Assembly: GCF_932526225.1 (NCBI RefSeq) | Contig: NC_064038.1 | Span: 4,092,001 to 4,156,000, forward strand | Reading direction: 5' to 3' | DNA length: 64,000 nt | From: Nematostella vectensis | Taxonomy: Eukaryota > Cnidaria > Anthozoa > Actiniaria > Edwardsiidae | Shown: one piece after another, positions 1-12,100 of the stretch | Layout: the number at the start of each line of letters is the position of its first letter | Position numbering within the stretch: position 1 is the first letter of the stretch | The notes under the pieces: generated by a model | The model's database searches: none | What the model was told of the DNA's origin: nothing | The model's input: the letters and a program-made list of their open reading frames with translations, nothing else | Position numbers and translations under genes: made by a program

Positions 1-79
1 TACACTATATAGACCATTTCAAATTAATAAAACACAAAGTGCAAGACCAAGCGGATTCCGCGATCAGATACAGCCTTAC

Positions 80-121
80 CAAATTCATCTTCTTAGAAAC
101 AACCTTGAAAGTGTTTTTCTT
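80..121 (-). CDS. VPS33B: VPS33B exon 19
   Basis: 14 codons [14 protein letters not shown], phase 0, acceptor GATTCAG, donor TTG|GTAAGG. It matches the conserved SKKLNLIP region; the rest of the gene lies outside the window. Confidence 0.9.
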
Positions 122-3100
122 CTGAATCAGAAAAATTAAACATTGATTATATCAGCAGTGTAGCACCAGGGAGCACAAGTAGATGCAACCAGGAAAATAA
201 CCAGGGGAGTAACAAGGGGAGTAACAAGGGGAGTAACCAGGGGAGTAACAAGGAGAGTAACAAGGGGAGTAACCTGGGGAGTAACAAGGGGAGTAACAAG
301 GGGAGTAACAAGGGGAGTAACCAGGGGAGTACAAGGGGAATACAAGGGGAGTACAAGGGGAGTAACCAGGGGAGTAACAAGGAGAGTAACAAGGGGAGTA
401 ACCAGGGGAGGAACAAGGAGAGTAACAAGGGGAGTAACCTGGGGAGTAACAAGGGGAGTAACCTGGGGAGTAACAAGGGGAGTAACCATGGGAGTAAACA
501 GGGGAGTAATAAGGGGAGTAACAAGGGGAGTAACAAGGGGAGTAACCAGGGGAGTAACAAGGGGATTAACAAGGGGAGTAACCAGGGGAGTAACCAGGGA
601 AGTAACCAGGGGAGTAACAAGGGGAGTAACCAGGGGAGTAACAAGGGAGTAACAAGGGAGTAACAAGGGGAGTAACCAGGGGAGTACCCAGGGGAGTAAC
701 AAGGGGAGTAACCAGGGGAGTAACCAGGGAAGTAACCAGGGGAGTAACAAGGGGAGTAACCAGGGGAGTAACAAGGGAGTAACAAGGGAGTAACAAGGGG
801 AGTAACCAGGGGAGTAACCAGGGGAGTAACCAGGGGAGTAACAAGGGGAGTAACAAGGGGAGTAACAAGGGGAGTAACAAGGGGAGTAACAAGGGGAGTA
901 ACAAGGGGAGTACAAGGGGAGTAACAAGGGAAGTAACAAGGGAAGTAACCAGGGGAGTACAAGGGGAGTAACAAGGGGAGTAACAAGGGGAGTAACAAGG
1001 GGAGTAACAAGGGAAGTTACAAGGGGAGTAACCAGGGGAGTAACCAGGGGAGTAACAAGGGGAGTAACCAGGGGAGTAACAAGGGGAGTAACAAGGGGAG
1101 TAACCAGGGGAGTAACCAGAAGAGTAACAAGGGGAGTAAGAAGGGGAGTAACAAGAAGAGTAACAAGGGGAGTAACCAGGGGAGTAACAAGGGGAGTAAC
1201 AAGGGGAGTACAAGGGGAGCAACAAGGGGAGTAACAAGGGGAGTAACAAGGGGAGTAACAAGGGGAGTAACAAGGGGAGTAACCAGGGGAGTAGCCAGGG
1301 GACTAACAAGGGGAGTAACAAGGGGAGTAACAAGGGGAATAACCAGGAGAGTAACAAGGGGAGTAACAAGGGGAGTAACAAGGAGAGTAACAAGGGGAGT
1401 AACCAGGGGAGTACAAGGGGAGTAACCAGGGGAGTAACCAGGGAAGTAACCAGGGGAGTAACAAGGGGAGTAACCAGGGGAGTAACAAGGGAGTAACAAG
1501 GGGAGTAACCAGGGGAGTAACCAGGGGAGTAAGCAGGGGAGTAACAAGGGGAGTAACAAGGGGAGTAACAAGGGGAGTAACAAGGGGAGTAACAAGGGGA
1601 GTACAAGGGGAGTAACAAGGGGAGTAACCAGGGGAGTAACCAGGGGAGTAACAAGGGGAGTAACCAGGGGAGTAACAAGGGGAGTAACAAGGGGAGTAAC
1701 CAGGGGAGTAACCAGAAGAGTAACAAGGGGAGTAAGAAGGGGAGTAACAAGGGGAGTAACAAGGGGAGTAACCAGGGGAGTAACAAGGGGAGTAACAAGG
1801 GGAGTACAAGGGGAGCAACAAGGGGAGCAACAAGGGGAGTAACAAGGGGAGTAACAAAGGGAGTAACAAGGGGAGTAACCAGGGGAGTAACCAGGGGACT
1901 AACAAGGGGAGTAACAAGGGGAGTAACAAGGGGAATAACCAGGAGAGTAACAAGGGGAGTAACAAGGGGAGTAACAAGGAGAGTAACAAGGGGAGTAACC
2001 AGGGGAGTACAAGGGGAGTAACCAGGGGAGTAACCAGGGAAGTAACCAGGGGAGTAACAAGGGGAGTAACCAGGGGAGTAACAAGGGAGTAACAAGGGGA
2101 GTAACCAGGGGAGTAACCAGGGGAGTAAGCAGGGGAATAACAAGGGGAGTAACAAGGTAGTAACAAGGGGAGTATCAAGGGGAGTAACAAGGGGAGTAAT
2201 AAGGGGAGTAACAAGGGGAGTAACAAGGGGAGTACAAGGGGAGTAACAAGGGAAGTAACCAGGGGAGTACAAGGGGAGTAACAAGGGGAGTAACAAGGGG
2301 AGTAACAAGGGGAGGAACAAGGGAAGTTACAAAGGGAGTAACCAGGGGAGTTACAAGGGGAGTAACCAGGGGAGTAACAAGGGGAGTAACCAGGGGAGTA
2401 ACCAGGAGAGTAACAAGGGGAGTAACAAGGGGAGTAACAAGGGGAATAACCAGGAGAGTAACAAGGGGAGTAACAAGGGGAGTAACAAGGGGAGTAACCA
2501 GGGGAGTAACAAGGGGAGTAACAAGGGGAGTACAAGGGGAGCAACAAGGGGAGTAACAAGGGGAGTAACAAGGGGAGTAACAAGGGGAGTAACAAGGGGA
2601 GTAACCAGGGGAGTAACCAGGGGACTAACAAGGGGAGTAACAAGGGGAGTAACAAGGGGAATAACCAGGGGAGTAACAAGGGGAGTAACAAGGGGAGTAA
2701 CCAGGGGAGTACAAGGGGAGTAACAAGGGGAGTAACCAGGGGAGTAACCAGGGGAGTAACAAGGAGAGTAACAAGGGGAGTACAAGGGGAGTAACAAGGA
2801 GAGTAACCAGGGAAGTAACAAGGGGAGTAACCAGGGGAGTAACAAGGAGAGTAACAAGGGGAGTAACAAGGGGAGTAACAAGGGGAGTAACAAGGGGAGT
2901 AACCAGGGGAGTAACCAGGGGAGTAACAAGGGGAATACAAGGGGAGTAACAAGGGGAGTAACCTGGGGAGTAACAAGGGAAGTACGAGGTGAGTAACAAG
3001 GGGAGTAACAAGGGGAGTAACAAGGGGGGTAACAAGGGGAGTAACAAGGGGAGTACAAGGGGAGTAACAAGGGAAGTAACCAGGGGAGTACAAGGGGAGT

Positions 3101-6100
3101 AACAAGGGGAGTAACAAGGGGAGTACAAGGGGAGTAACAAGGGGAGTAACAAGGGGAGTAACCAGGGGAGTAACAAGGGGAGTAACAAGGGGAGTAACCA
3201 GGGGAGTAACCAGGGGAGTAACAAGGGGAGTAACAAGGGGAGTAACAAGGGGATTAACAAGGGGAGTAACCAGGGGAGTAACCAGGGGAGTAACCAGGGG
3301 AGTAACAAGGGGAGTAACAAGGGGAGTAACAAGGGGATTAACAAGGGGAGTAACCAGGGGAGTAACAAGGGGAGTAACAAGGGAGTAACAAGGGGAGTAA
3401 CAAGGGGAGTAACAAGGGGAGTACAAGGGGAGTAACAAGGGAAGTAACCAGGGGAGTACAAGGGGAGTAACAAGGGGAGTAACAAGGGGAGTAACCAGGG
3501 GAGTAACAAGGGGAGTAACAAGGGGAGTAACAAGGGGAGTAACAAGGGGATTAACAAGGGGAGTAACCAGGGGAGTAACCAGGGGAGGAACAAGGGGAAT
3601 ACAAGGGGAGTAACAAGGGGAGTAACCTGGGGAGTAACAAGGGAAGTACGAGGGGAGTAACAAGGTGAGTAACAAGGGGAGTAACAAGGGGAGTAACCAG
3701 GGGAGTAACCAGGGGAGTAACAAGGGGAGTAACCAGGGGAGTAACCTGGGGAGTAACAAGGGGAGTAACCAGGGGAGTAACAAGGGGAGTAACAAGGGGA
3801 GTAACAAGGGGAGTAACCAGGGGAGTAACAAGGGAGTAACAAGGGGAGTAACCAGGGGAGTAACCAGGGGAGTAACAAGAGGAGTAACAAGGGAGTAACA
3901 AGGGGAGTAACAAGGGGAGTAACAAGGGGAGTAACAAGGGGAGTACAAGGGGAGTAACAAGGGAAGTAACCAGGGGAGTACAAGGGGAGTAACAAGGGGA
4001 GTAACCAGGGGAGTAACAAGGGGAGTAACAAGGGGAGTAACCAGGGGAGTAACCAGGAGAGTAACAAGGGGAGTAACAAGGGGAGTGACAAGGGGAGTAA
4101 CAAGGGGAGTAACCAGGGGAGTAACAAGGGGAGTAACAAGGGGAGTACAAGGGGAGCAACAAGGGGAGTAACAAGGGGAGTAACAAGGGGAGTAACAAGG
4201 GGAGTAACCAGGGGAGTAACCAGGGGACTAACAAGGGGAGTAACAAGGGGAGTAACCAGGGGAGTAACCAGGGGACTAACAAGGGGAGTAACAAGGGGAA
4301 TAACCAGGAGAGTAACAAGGGGAGTAACAAGGGGAGTAACAAGGAGAGTAACAAGGGGAGTAACAAGGGGAGTACCCAGGGGAGTACAAGGGGAGTAACC
4401 AGGGGAGTAACAAGGGGAGTAACCAGGGGAGTAACCAGGGGAGTAACAAGGAGAGTAACAAGGGGAGTAACCAGGGGAGTAACAAGGGGAGTAACAAGGG
4501 GAGTAACAAGGGGAGTAACAAGGGGAGTAAGCAGGGGAGTAACAAGGGGAGTAACCAGGGGAGTAACCAGGAGAGTAAGCAGGGGAGTGACCAGGGAAGT
4601 AACAAGGGAGTAACAAGGGGAGTAACCAGGGGAGTAACAAGGGGAGTAACCAGGGGAGTAACCAGGGGAGTAACCAGGGAAGTAACCAGGGGAGTAACAA
4701 GGGGAGTAACCAGGGGAGTAACAAGGGAGTAACAAGGGGAGTAACCAGGGGAGTAACCAGGGGAGTAACAAGGGGAGTAACAAGGGGAGTAACAAGGGGA
4801 GTACAAGGGGAGTAACAAGGGAAGTAACCAGGGGAGTACAAGGGGAGTAACAAGGGGAGTAACCAGGGGAGTAACAAGGGGAGTAACAAGGGGAGTAACA
4901 AGGGGAGTAACAAGGGGATTAACAAGGGGAGTAACCAGGGGAGTAACCAGGGGAGTAACAAGGGGAATACAAGGGGAGTAACAAGGGGAGTAACCTGGGG
5001 AGTAACAAGGGAAGTACGAGGGGAGTAACAAGGGGAGTAACCAGGGGAGTAACCAGGGGAGTAACAAGGGGAGTAACCAGGGGAGTAACCTGGGGAGTAA
5101 CAAGGGGAGTAACCAGGGGACTAACAAGGGGAGTAACAAGGGGAGTAACAAGGGGAGTAACCAGGGGAGTAACAAGGGAGTAACAAGGGGAGTAACCAGG
5201 GGAGTAACCAGGGGAGTAACAAGGGGAGTAACAAGGGAGTAACAAGGGGAGTAACAAGGGGAGTAACAAGGGGAGTAACAAGGGGAGTAACAAGGGGAGT
5301 ACAAGGGGAGTAACAAGGGAAGTAACCAGGGGAGTACAAGGGGAGTAACAAGGGGAGTAACAAGGGGAGTAACAAGGGGAGTAACAAGGGAAGTTACAAG
5401 GGGAGTAACCAGGGGAGTAACAAGGGGAGTAACCAGGGGAGTAACCAGGGGAGTAACAAGGGGAGTAACCAGGGGAGTAACCAGGAGAGTAACAAGGGGA
5501 GTAACAAGGGAAGTAACAAGGGGAGCAACAAGGGGAGTAACCAGGGGAGTAACAAGGGGAGTAACAAGGGGAGTACAAGGGGAGCAACAAGGGGAGTAAC
5601 AAGGGGAGTAACAAGGGGAGTAACAAGGGGAGTAACCAGGGGAGTAACCAGGGGACTAACAAGGGGAGTAACCAGGGGAGTGCAAGGGGAGTAACAAGGG
5701 GAGTAACAAGGGGAGTAACAAGGGGAGTAACCAGGGGACTAACAAGGGGAGTAACAAGGGGAGTAACAAGGGGAATAACCAGGGGAGTAACAAGGGGAGT
5801 AACAAGGGGAGTAACAAGGGGAGTACAAGGGGAGTACAAGGGGAGTAACAAGGGGAGTAACCAGGAGAGTAACAAGGGGAGTACAAGGGGAGTAACAAGG
5901 GGAGTAACAAGGGGAGTAACAAGGGGAGTAACCAGGGGAGTAACCAGGGGACTAACAAGGGGAGTAACCAGGGGAGTGCAAGGGGAGTAACAAGGGGAGT
6001 AACAAGGGGAGTAACAAGGGGAGTAACCAGGGGACTAACAAGGGGAGTAACAAGGGGAGTAACAAGGGGAATAACCAGGGGAGTAACAAGGGGAGTAACA

Positions 6101-9100
6101 AGGGGAGTAACAAGGGGAGTACAAGGGGAGTACAAGGGGAGTACAAGGGGAGTAACAAGGGGAGTAACAAGGGGAGTAACAAGGGGAGTACAAGGGGAGT
6201 ACAAGGGGAGTACAAGGGGAGTAACAAGGGGAGTAACAAGTAACAAGAGTAACAAGGGGAGTACAAGGGGAGTAACAAGGGGAGTAACAAGGGGAATAAC
6301 CAGGGGAGTAACAAGGGGAGTAACAAGGGGAGTAACAAGGGGAGTACAAGGGGAGTACAAGGGGAGTACAAGGGGAGTAACAAGGGGAGTAACCAGGAGA
6401 GTAACAAGGGGAGTACAAGGGGAGTAACAAGGGGAGTAACAAGGGTGCCAGGTGCCAAGGGAAAAAGGTGAAGTTACTCACATCAGTTTCTGTGAATAAT
6501 CCAAGCTGTCTGAGGTTCCCAAAAGTGACCATGTGCTCAAAGCCATAACTCTAGAAAACATTGATATTTGAAACTTTTTCAATGAAAAAAAACAAAGCTC
6601 AAGTAATTGTCATGCCATACCAGTCACATCACGTGACAATACCACTTGACAATACCATCTTGACATGTTATGTCATGCAATACCATACCGTCAGTTGAGA
6701 CGTCATGACACACAATGTAACAACGAAACGTCACATTGCTTCACACTTCATATCATACCATATTATGTTATGCCTTAGATTAAGTCATGTGTCGTCATTT
6801 TCACAACACGTAATATCCTGTCGCAAATTAGTGTAACGTCATGTCAAATATGTCCCGTAATATTGTATCGCTATGCACCACATTTGGCAAGTCATGTCAT
6901 CTATGCAGCTTACATGTAAATAATGGGTCTTCAAGGTCTTGTACAACTTGGGATCAATTCCTGTTAAACAAAGCACACAAACGAAAAATCAGGTGTCAGG
7001 TGCAAGCCTGTTTACTCAAGCCAAACGTACCCCCATGTGTCAGACTTACCCCCGTGTGTCAGACTTACCCCCATGTGTCAGACTTACCCCCATGTGTCAG
7101 ACTTACCCCCATGTGCCAGACTTACTCCTGTGTCAGACTTACCCCCATGTGTCAGACTTACCCCCTTGTGTCAGACTTACCCCCATGTGTCAGACTTATC
7201 CCCATGTGTCAGACTTATCCCCATGTGTCAGACTTATCCCCATGTGTCAGACTTATCCCTGTCTGTCAGACTTACCCCCATGTGTCAGACTTACTCCCAT
7301 GTGTCAGACTTCCCCCATGTGTCAGACTTATCCCCATGTGTCAGACTTACCCCCATGTGTCAGACTTATCCCCATGTGTCAGACTTACCCCTATGTGTCA
7401 GACTTAGCCCCATGTGTCAGACTTACCCCCATGTGTCAGACTTACCCCCATGTGTCAGACTTACCCCCATGTGTCAGACTTACCCCCATGTGTCAGACTT
7501 ACCCCCATGTGTCAGACTTACTCCCATGTGTCAGACTTACTCCCATGTGTCAGACTTATCCCCATGTGTCAGACTTACCCCCATGTGTCAGACTTACTCC
7601 CATGTGTCAGACTTACCCCCATGTGTCAGACTTACCCCCATGTGTCAGACTTACCCCCATGTGTCAGACTTACTCCCATGTGTCAGACTTACCCCCATGT
7701 GTCAGACTTACCCCCATGTGTCAGACTTACTCCCATGTGTCAGACTTACCCCCATGTGTCAGACTTACCCCCATGTGTCAGACTTACCCCCATGTGTCAG
7801 ACTTATCCCCATGTGTCAGACTTACCCCCATGTGTCAGACTTACTCCCATGTGTCAGACTTACCCCCATGTGTCAGACTTACCCCCATGTGTCAGACTTA
7901 CCCCCATGTGTCAGACTTACCCCCATGTGTCAGACTTATCCCCATGTGTCAGAAATACCCCCATGTGTCAGACTTACCCCCATGTGTCAGACTTACCCCC
8001 ATGTGCCAGACTTACCCCCATGTGTCAGACTTATCCCCATGTGTCAGACTTACCCCCATGTGTCAGACTTACTCCCATGTGCCAGACTTACCCCCATGTG
8101 TCAGACTTATCCCCATGTGTCAGACTTACCTCCATGTGTCAGCGAGAGCAAACAAAGCAGCCGCAAACCATTGACGCTAGGAAACTGGAAAGACATCAAA
8201 GTATACTTAGACATTGTATCTTATACATAGTTTCATTCATGCTTGAATACATCAAAACATGAAAAGAATGACTAAATAGCAATGGTTTAACAATTTAAAA
8301 AACTTTGATAAACACAATCCATTTTTAGATGCTAAGGTTCCACCAGATTTATCGATTATCGAAAATACCTGTCTCATGAGGTACTGCTCAAGGTAATCAA
8401 TAGTCTCTTTGTTGTCTACCAACTCAAGGAGCTCTAGAAAAAAGCAAACAGGGAGTAATGAGACGGTACACCCAGCAGAGTTATAAACGTTGAAATTTTG
8501 TACAGAGGAAACAAAACGTCGTATAGCCAGAAACAGGCTGGCATTGTTTAGTATGGGCTTAAAATAAGAAGTTGCAGTAAGAGTTGTAATAAGAGATACA
8601 CAGTTACGTATCTGTTCTTACCATGTTCAGTGTGCAACTGCTTTTCAAAGTCTTCGTGAGCTTTTTTCTTGAGAACCACTTCGCAAGCACCAATATCTGG
8701 TGACATTTTAAACCCTGTTATAAGGACATATGATATATCGTGGTGTGGTAGCGATTTTTGTTAGTGGTGATTTTGATTTTGTAGTGGCGATGAAGATGAT
8801 GATAGTGATGTGATAGTGACGATGACTGTGCTGATGATGGTGATAGCAGTGATGATGCTGGTGATGACGGTTGTGGTGTTAGTGATGATAGTGGTGGTGG
8901 TGATGATAGTAAAAATGATGGTGTTGATGATGATGGAGGTGGTGATGATGATGATGATAATGGTGGTGATGATAGTAAAAATGATGGTGTTGATGATGCT
9001 GGAGGTGGTGATGATGATGATGATAATGGTGGTGATGATGATGGTGGTGATGATGGTGGTGATGGAGGTGTTGGTTGTATGTCCATAGTGATGATGATGA

Positions 9101-12100
9101 TGATGATGATGATGGAGATGGTGGTGATGATGGTGGTGAAGATGGTTATGATGATGATGGTGTTGATGGTGGGATGATGATGGTGGTGATGATGATGGTG
9201 GTGATGATGGTGGTGATAATGGTGATGATAGTAGTAATGATGGTGTTGGTGATGATGGTGGTGATGGAAGTGTTGGTTGTATGTCCATGGTGATGATGAT
9301 GGAGACGGTGGTGATGATGATGGTGATGATGATGGTAGTGGTGTTGGGATGATGATGGTGATGATGGTGGTGGTATATGGATGGTGGTAGTGGCGATGAT
9401 GATGATGATGCTGATGATGTTGGTAGGGATGTGGTAGTCATGATGACAGTAGTGATGATGGTCATGGTAGTGCTGTTGGTAATAGTAATGATGGTGGTGA
9501 TGGTGGTGATGATAATGATGATGGTGTAGTGATGATGGTGGTGATGGTGGTGGAAGTGGTGGTGGTATATGGATGGTGGTAGTGGTGATAATGCTGATGA
9601 TGGTGGTAGGGATGTGGTAGTGATGATGACGGTAGTGATGATGGTGGTGGTGGTAGTGATGTTGATGATAGCAGTTGTTATGGTGGTGATGATGGTCATG
9701 GTAGCGCTGTTGATAATAGTAATGATGGTGTTGGTGATGATGGTGGCAGCATGGTCATAGCGGTGGTGATAATAGATATATCGATGATGGCAATGTAAGC
9801 GTCATTGCTTTGATTGATAATCTATTATTGATGTTAGAATTTGAGAAAAAAGCTTTCATCGCTGGTCCAAACGATGGCTAGAATGAAAGCATTTCCTATT
9901 TGATACGTACGTAATGCCAGCGACTTGTGTTGTTGCCGTAGAGCACTCAGCTCTGTTGAGACAAAATTCTTCATATCCGAAACAGACGACAGGTTATGTC
10001 TTTTCTGCAAAACAAAGTAACAGAAGCATAAATCCTCGATCAAACGGGAATGAGAGTTGATCAAACGGGAATGAGAGTTGATCAAACGGAAATGAGAGTT
10101 GATCAAACGGGAATGAGAGTTGATCAAACGGGAATGAGAGTTGATCAAACGGGAATGAGAGTTGATCAAACGGGAATGAGAGTTGATCAAACGGGAATGA
10201 GAGTTGATCAAACGGGAATGAGAGTTGATCAAACGGGAATGAGAGTTGATCGAACGGGAATGAGAGTTGATCGAACGGGAATGAGAGTTGATCAAACGGG
10301 AATGAGAGTTGATCAAACGGGAATGAGAGTTGATCAAACGGGAATGAGAGTTGATCAAACGGGAATGAGAGTTGATCAAACGGGAATGAGAGTTGATCAA
10401 ACGGGAATGAGAGTTGATCAAACGGGAATGAGAGTTGATCAAACGAGAATGAGAGTTGATCAAACGGGAATGAGAGTTGATCAAACGGGAATGAGAGTCG
10501 ATCAAACGGGAATGAGAGTCGATCAAACGGGAATGAGAGTCGATCAAACGGGAATGAGAGTCGATCAAACGGGAATGAGAGTCGATCAAACGGGAATGAG
10601 AGTCGATCAAACGGGAATGAGAGTCGATCAAACGGGAATGAGAGTCGATCAAACGGGAATGAGAGTCGATCAAACGGGAATGAGAGTCGATCAAACGGGA
10701 ATGAGAGTCGATCAAACGGGAATGAGAGTCGATCAAACGGGAATGAGAGTCGATCAAACGGGAATGAGAGTCGATCAAACGGGAATGAGAGTCGATCAAA
10801 CGGGAATGAGAGTCGATCAAACGGGAATGAGAGTCGATCAAACGGGAATGAGAGTCGATCAAACGGGAATGAGAGTCGATCAAACGGGAATGAGAGTCGA
10901 TCAAACGGGAATGAGAGTCGATCAAACGGGAATGAGAGTCGATCAAACGGGAATGAGAGTTGATCAAACGGGAATGAGAGTTGATCAAACGGGAATGAGA
11001 GTTGATCAAACGGGAATGAGAGTTGATCAAACGGGAATGAGAGTTGATCAAACGGGAATGAGAGTTGATCAAACGGGAATGAGAGTTGATCAAACGGGAG
11101 CAACCCTCAACAACCCTCATATCAAAATTGAAGTCAAAGTGGATTAGAGTCGATAAGAGTTGATGAGAGAGCATGAGTTAAAGTGGATTAGAGTCGATAA
11201 GAGTTGATGAGAGAGCATGAGTTAAAGTGGATTAGAGTCGATAAGAGTTGATGAGAGAGCATGAGTTAAAGTGGATTAGAGTCGATAAGAGTTGATGAGA
11301 GAGCATGAGTTAAAGTGGATTAGAGTCGATAAGAGTTGATGAGAGAGCATGAGTGTTCATAGTCAAACGGTCAAAAAAAAGTCAGTGTCAAATCAATTGT
11401 CAAAATTATTACAGTCATACCGTTATGTTATTCCCCCCTTCCCCCCTTTCTCATTTTGGCCTGAAATGCCATGATTCCTCAATCCATTTCCTTACATCAT
11501 ATCCTGACTGTAATGATATGGCCTTTTGTCTTAGATATGTGAACACATTGGAGAAGTGCCGGTCGCGGATATCACAAAACACCTGAAGAAAAAACATAAG
11601 AATAAAAATACGTCAGGGGAGAGCCAGGAGAGGAAACTGCCAAAAGTAGCCTTCATAAGACATGTTTTTTTTTTTTTAGGTAAAGAGAACAATGTTACTT
11701 ACTTCATCCTGTGAACCCAAAAGCATTTTCAATGGTTGTTCTTTACCGGTTACTTCTGGGCCGAACTCTATAAACCCTGTGACAAGAGAGAGGTGGGGGG
11801 TAAATAACATAATTTGATAAATGGAACATGTCTGTGAAGAGCCTCAAAAAGCGAGTATGTGTGTGTATAGGGGGGGGGGGCTGAGCTATATCTCTCTTTT
11901 TCTTCTACCTCACTACCTCACGGCAGCACATACATTACTTGCTTGCTAGTACCATATCAAGAGAACATCGTACCAGAAACATAGCCAGGGTTGGGCATTT
12001 TGAGCATTAGCTCTTTCTCCTTAACAAAAATGGGATAAGGTTTGAAACATCAGCAAAAATACTACTTTAGTGATTTCAACTTGTATTGATTTATTTCCCT

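Noticed and set aside
136..6458. Very long open frames (up to 885 codons) of LLLP/VTPL/YSPC repeats on the minus strand
   Set aside because: They result from a 12-bp unit (divisible by three, no stop in most frames) inside VPS33B intron 18; all frames are open and nothing else supports translation.
6841..8262. Plus-strand frames of [19 protein letters not shown] repeats, up to 411 codons
   Set aside because: Three frames are open at once because 3x19 bp repeats; the region is intronic on the other strand and made of copied splice-donor sequence.
8718..9760. His/Thr/Ile-rich and Asp/Val/Met-rich ORFs
   Set aside because: Translations of GAT-rich simple repeat.
9834..11174. MRVDQTG heptad protein (plus) and SHSRLID / FPFDRLS frames (minus)
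   Set aside because: Artefacts of the 21-bp minisatellite; only the last codons of the minus frame (exon 13) are real VPS33B.
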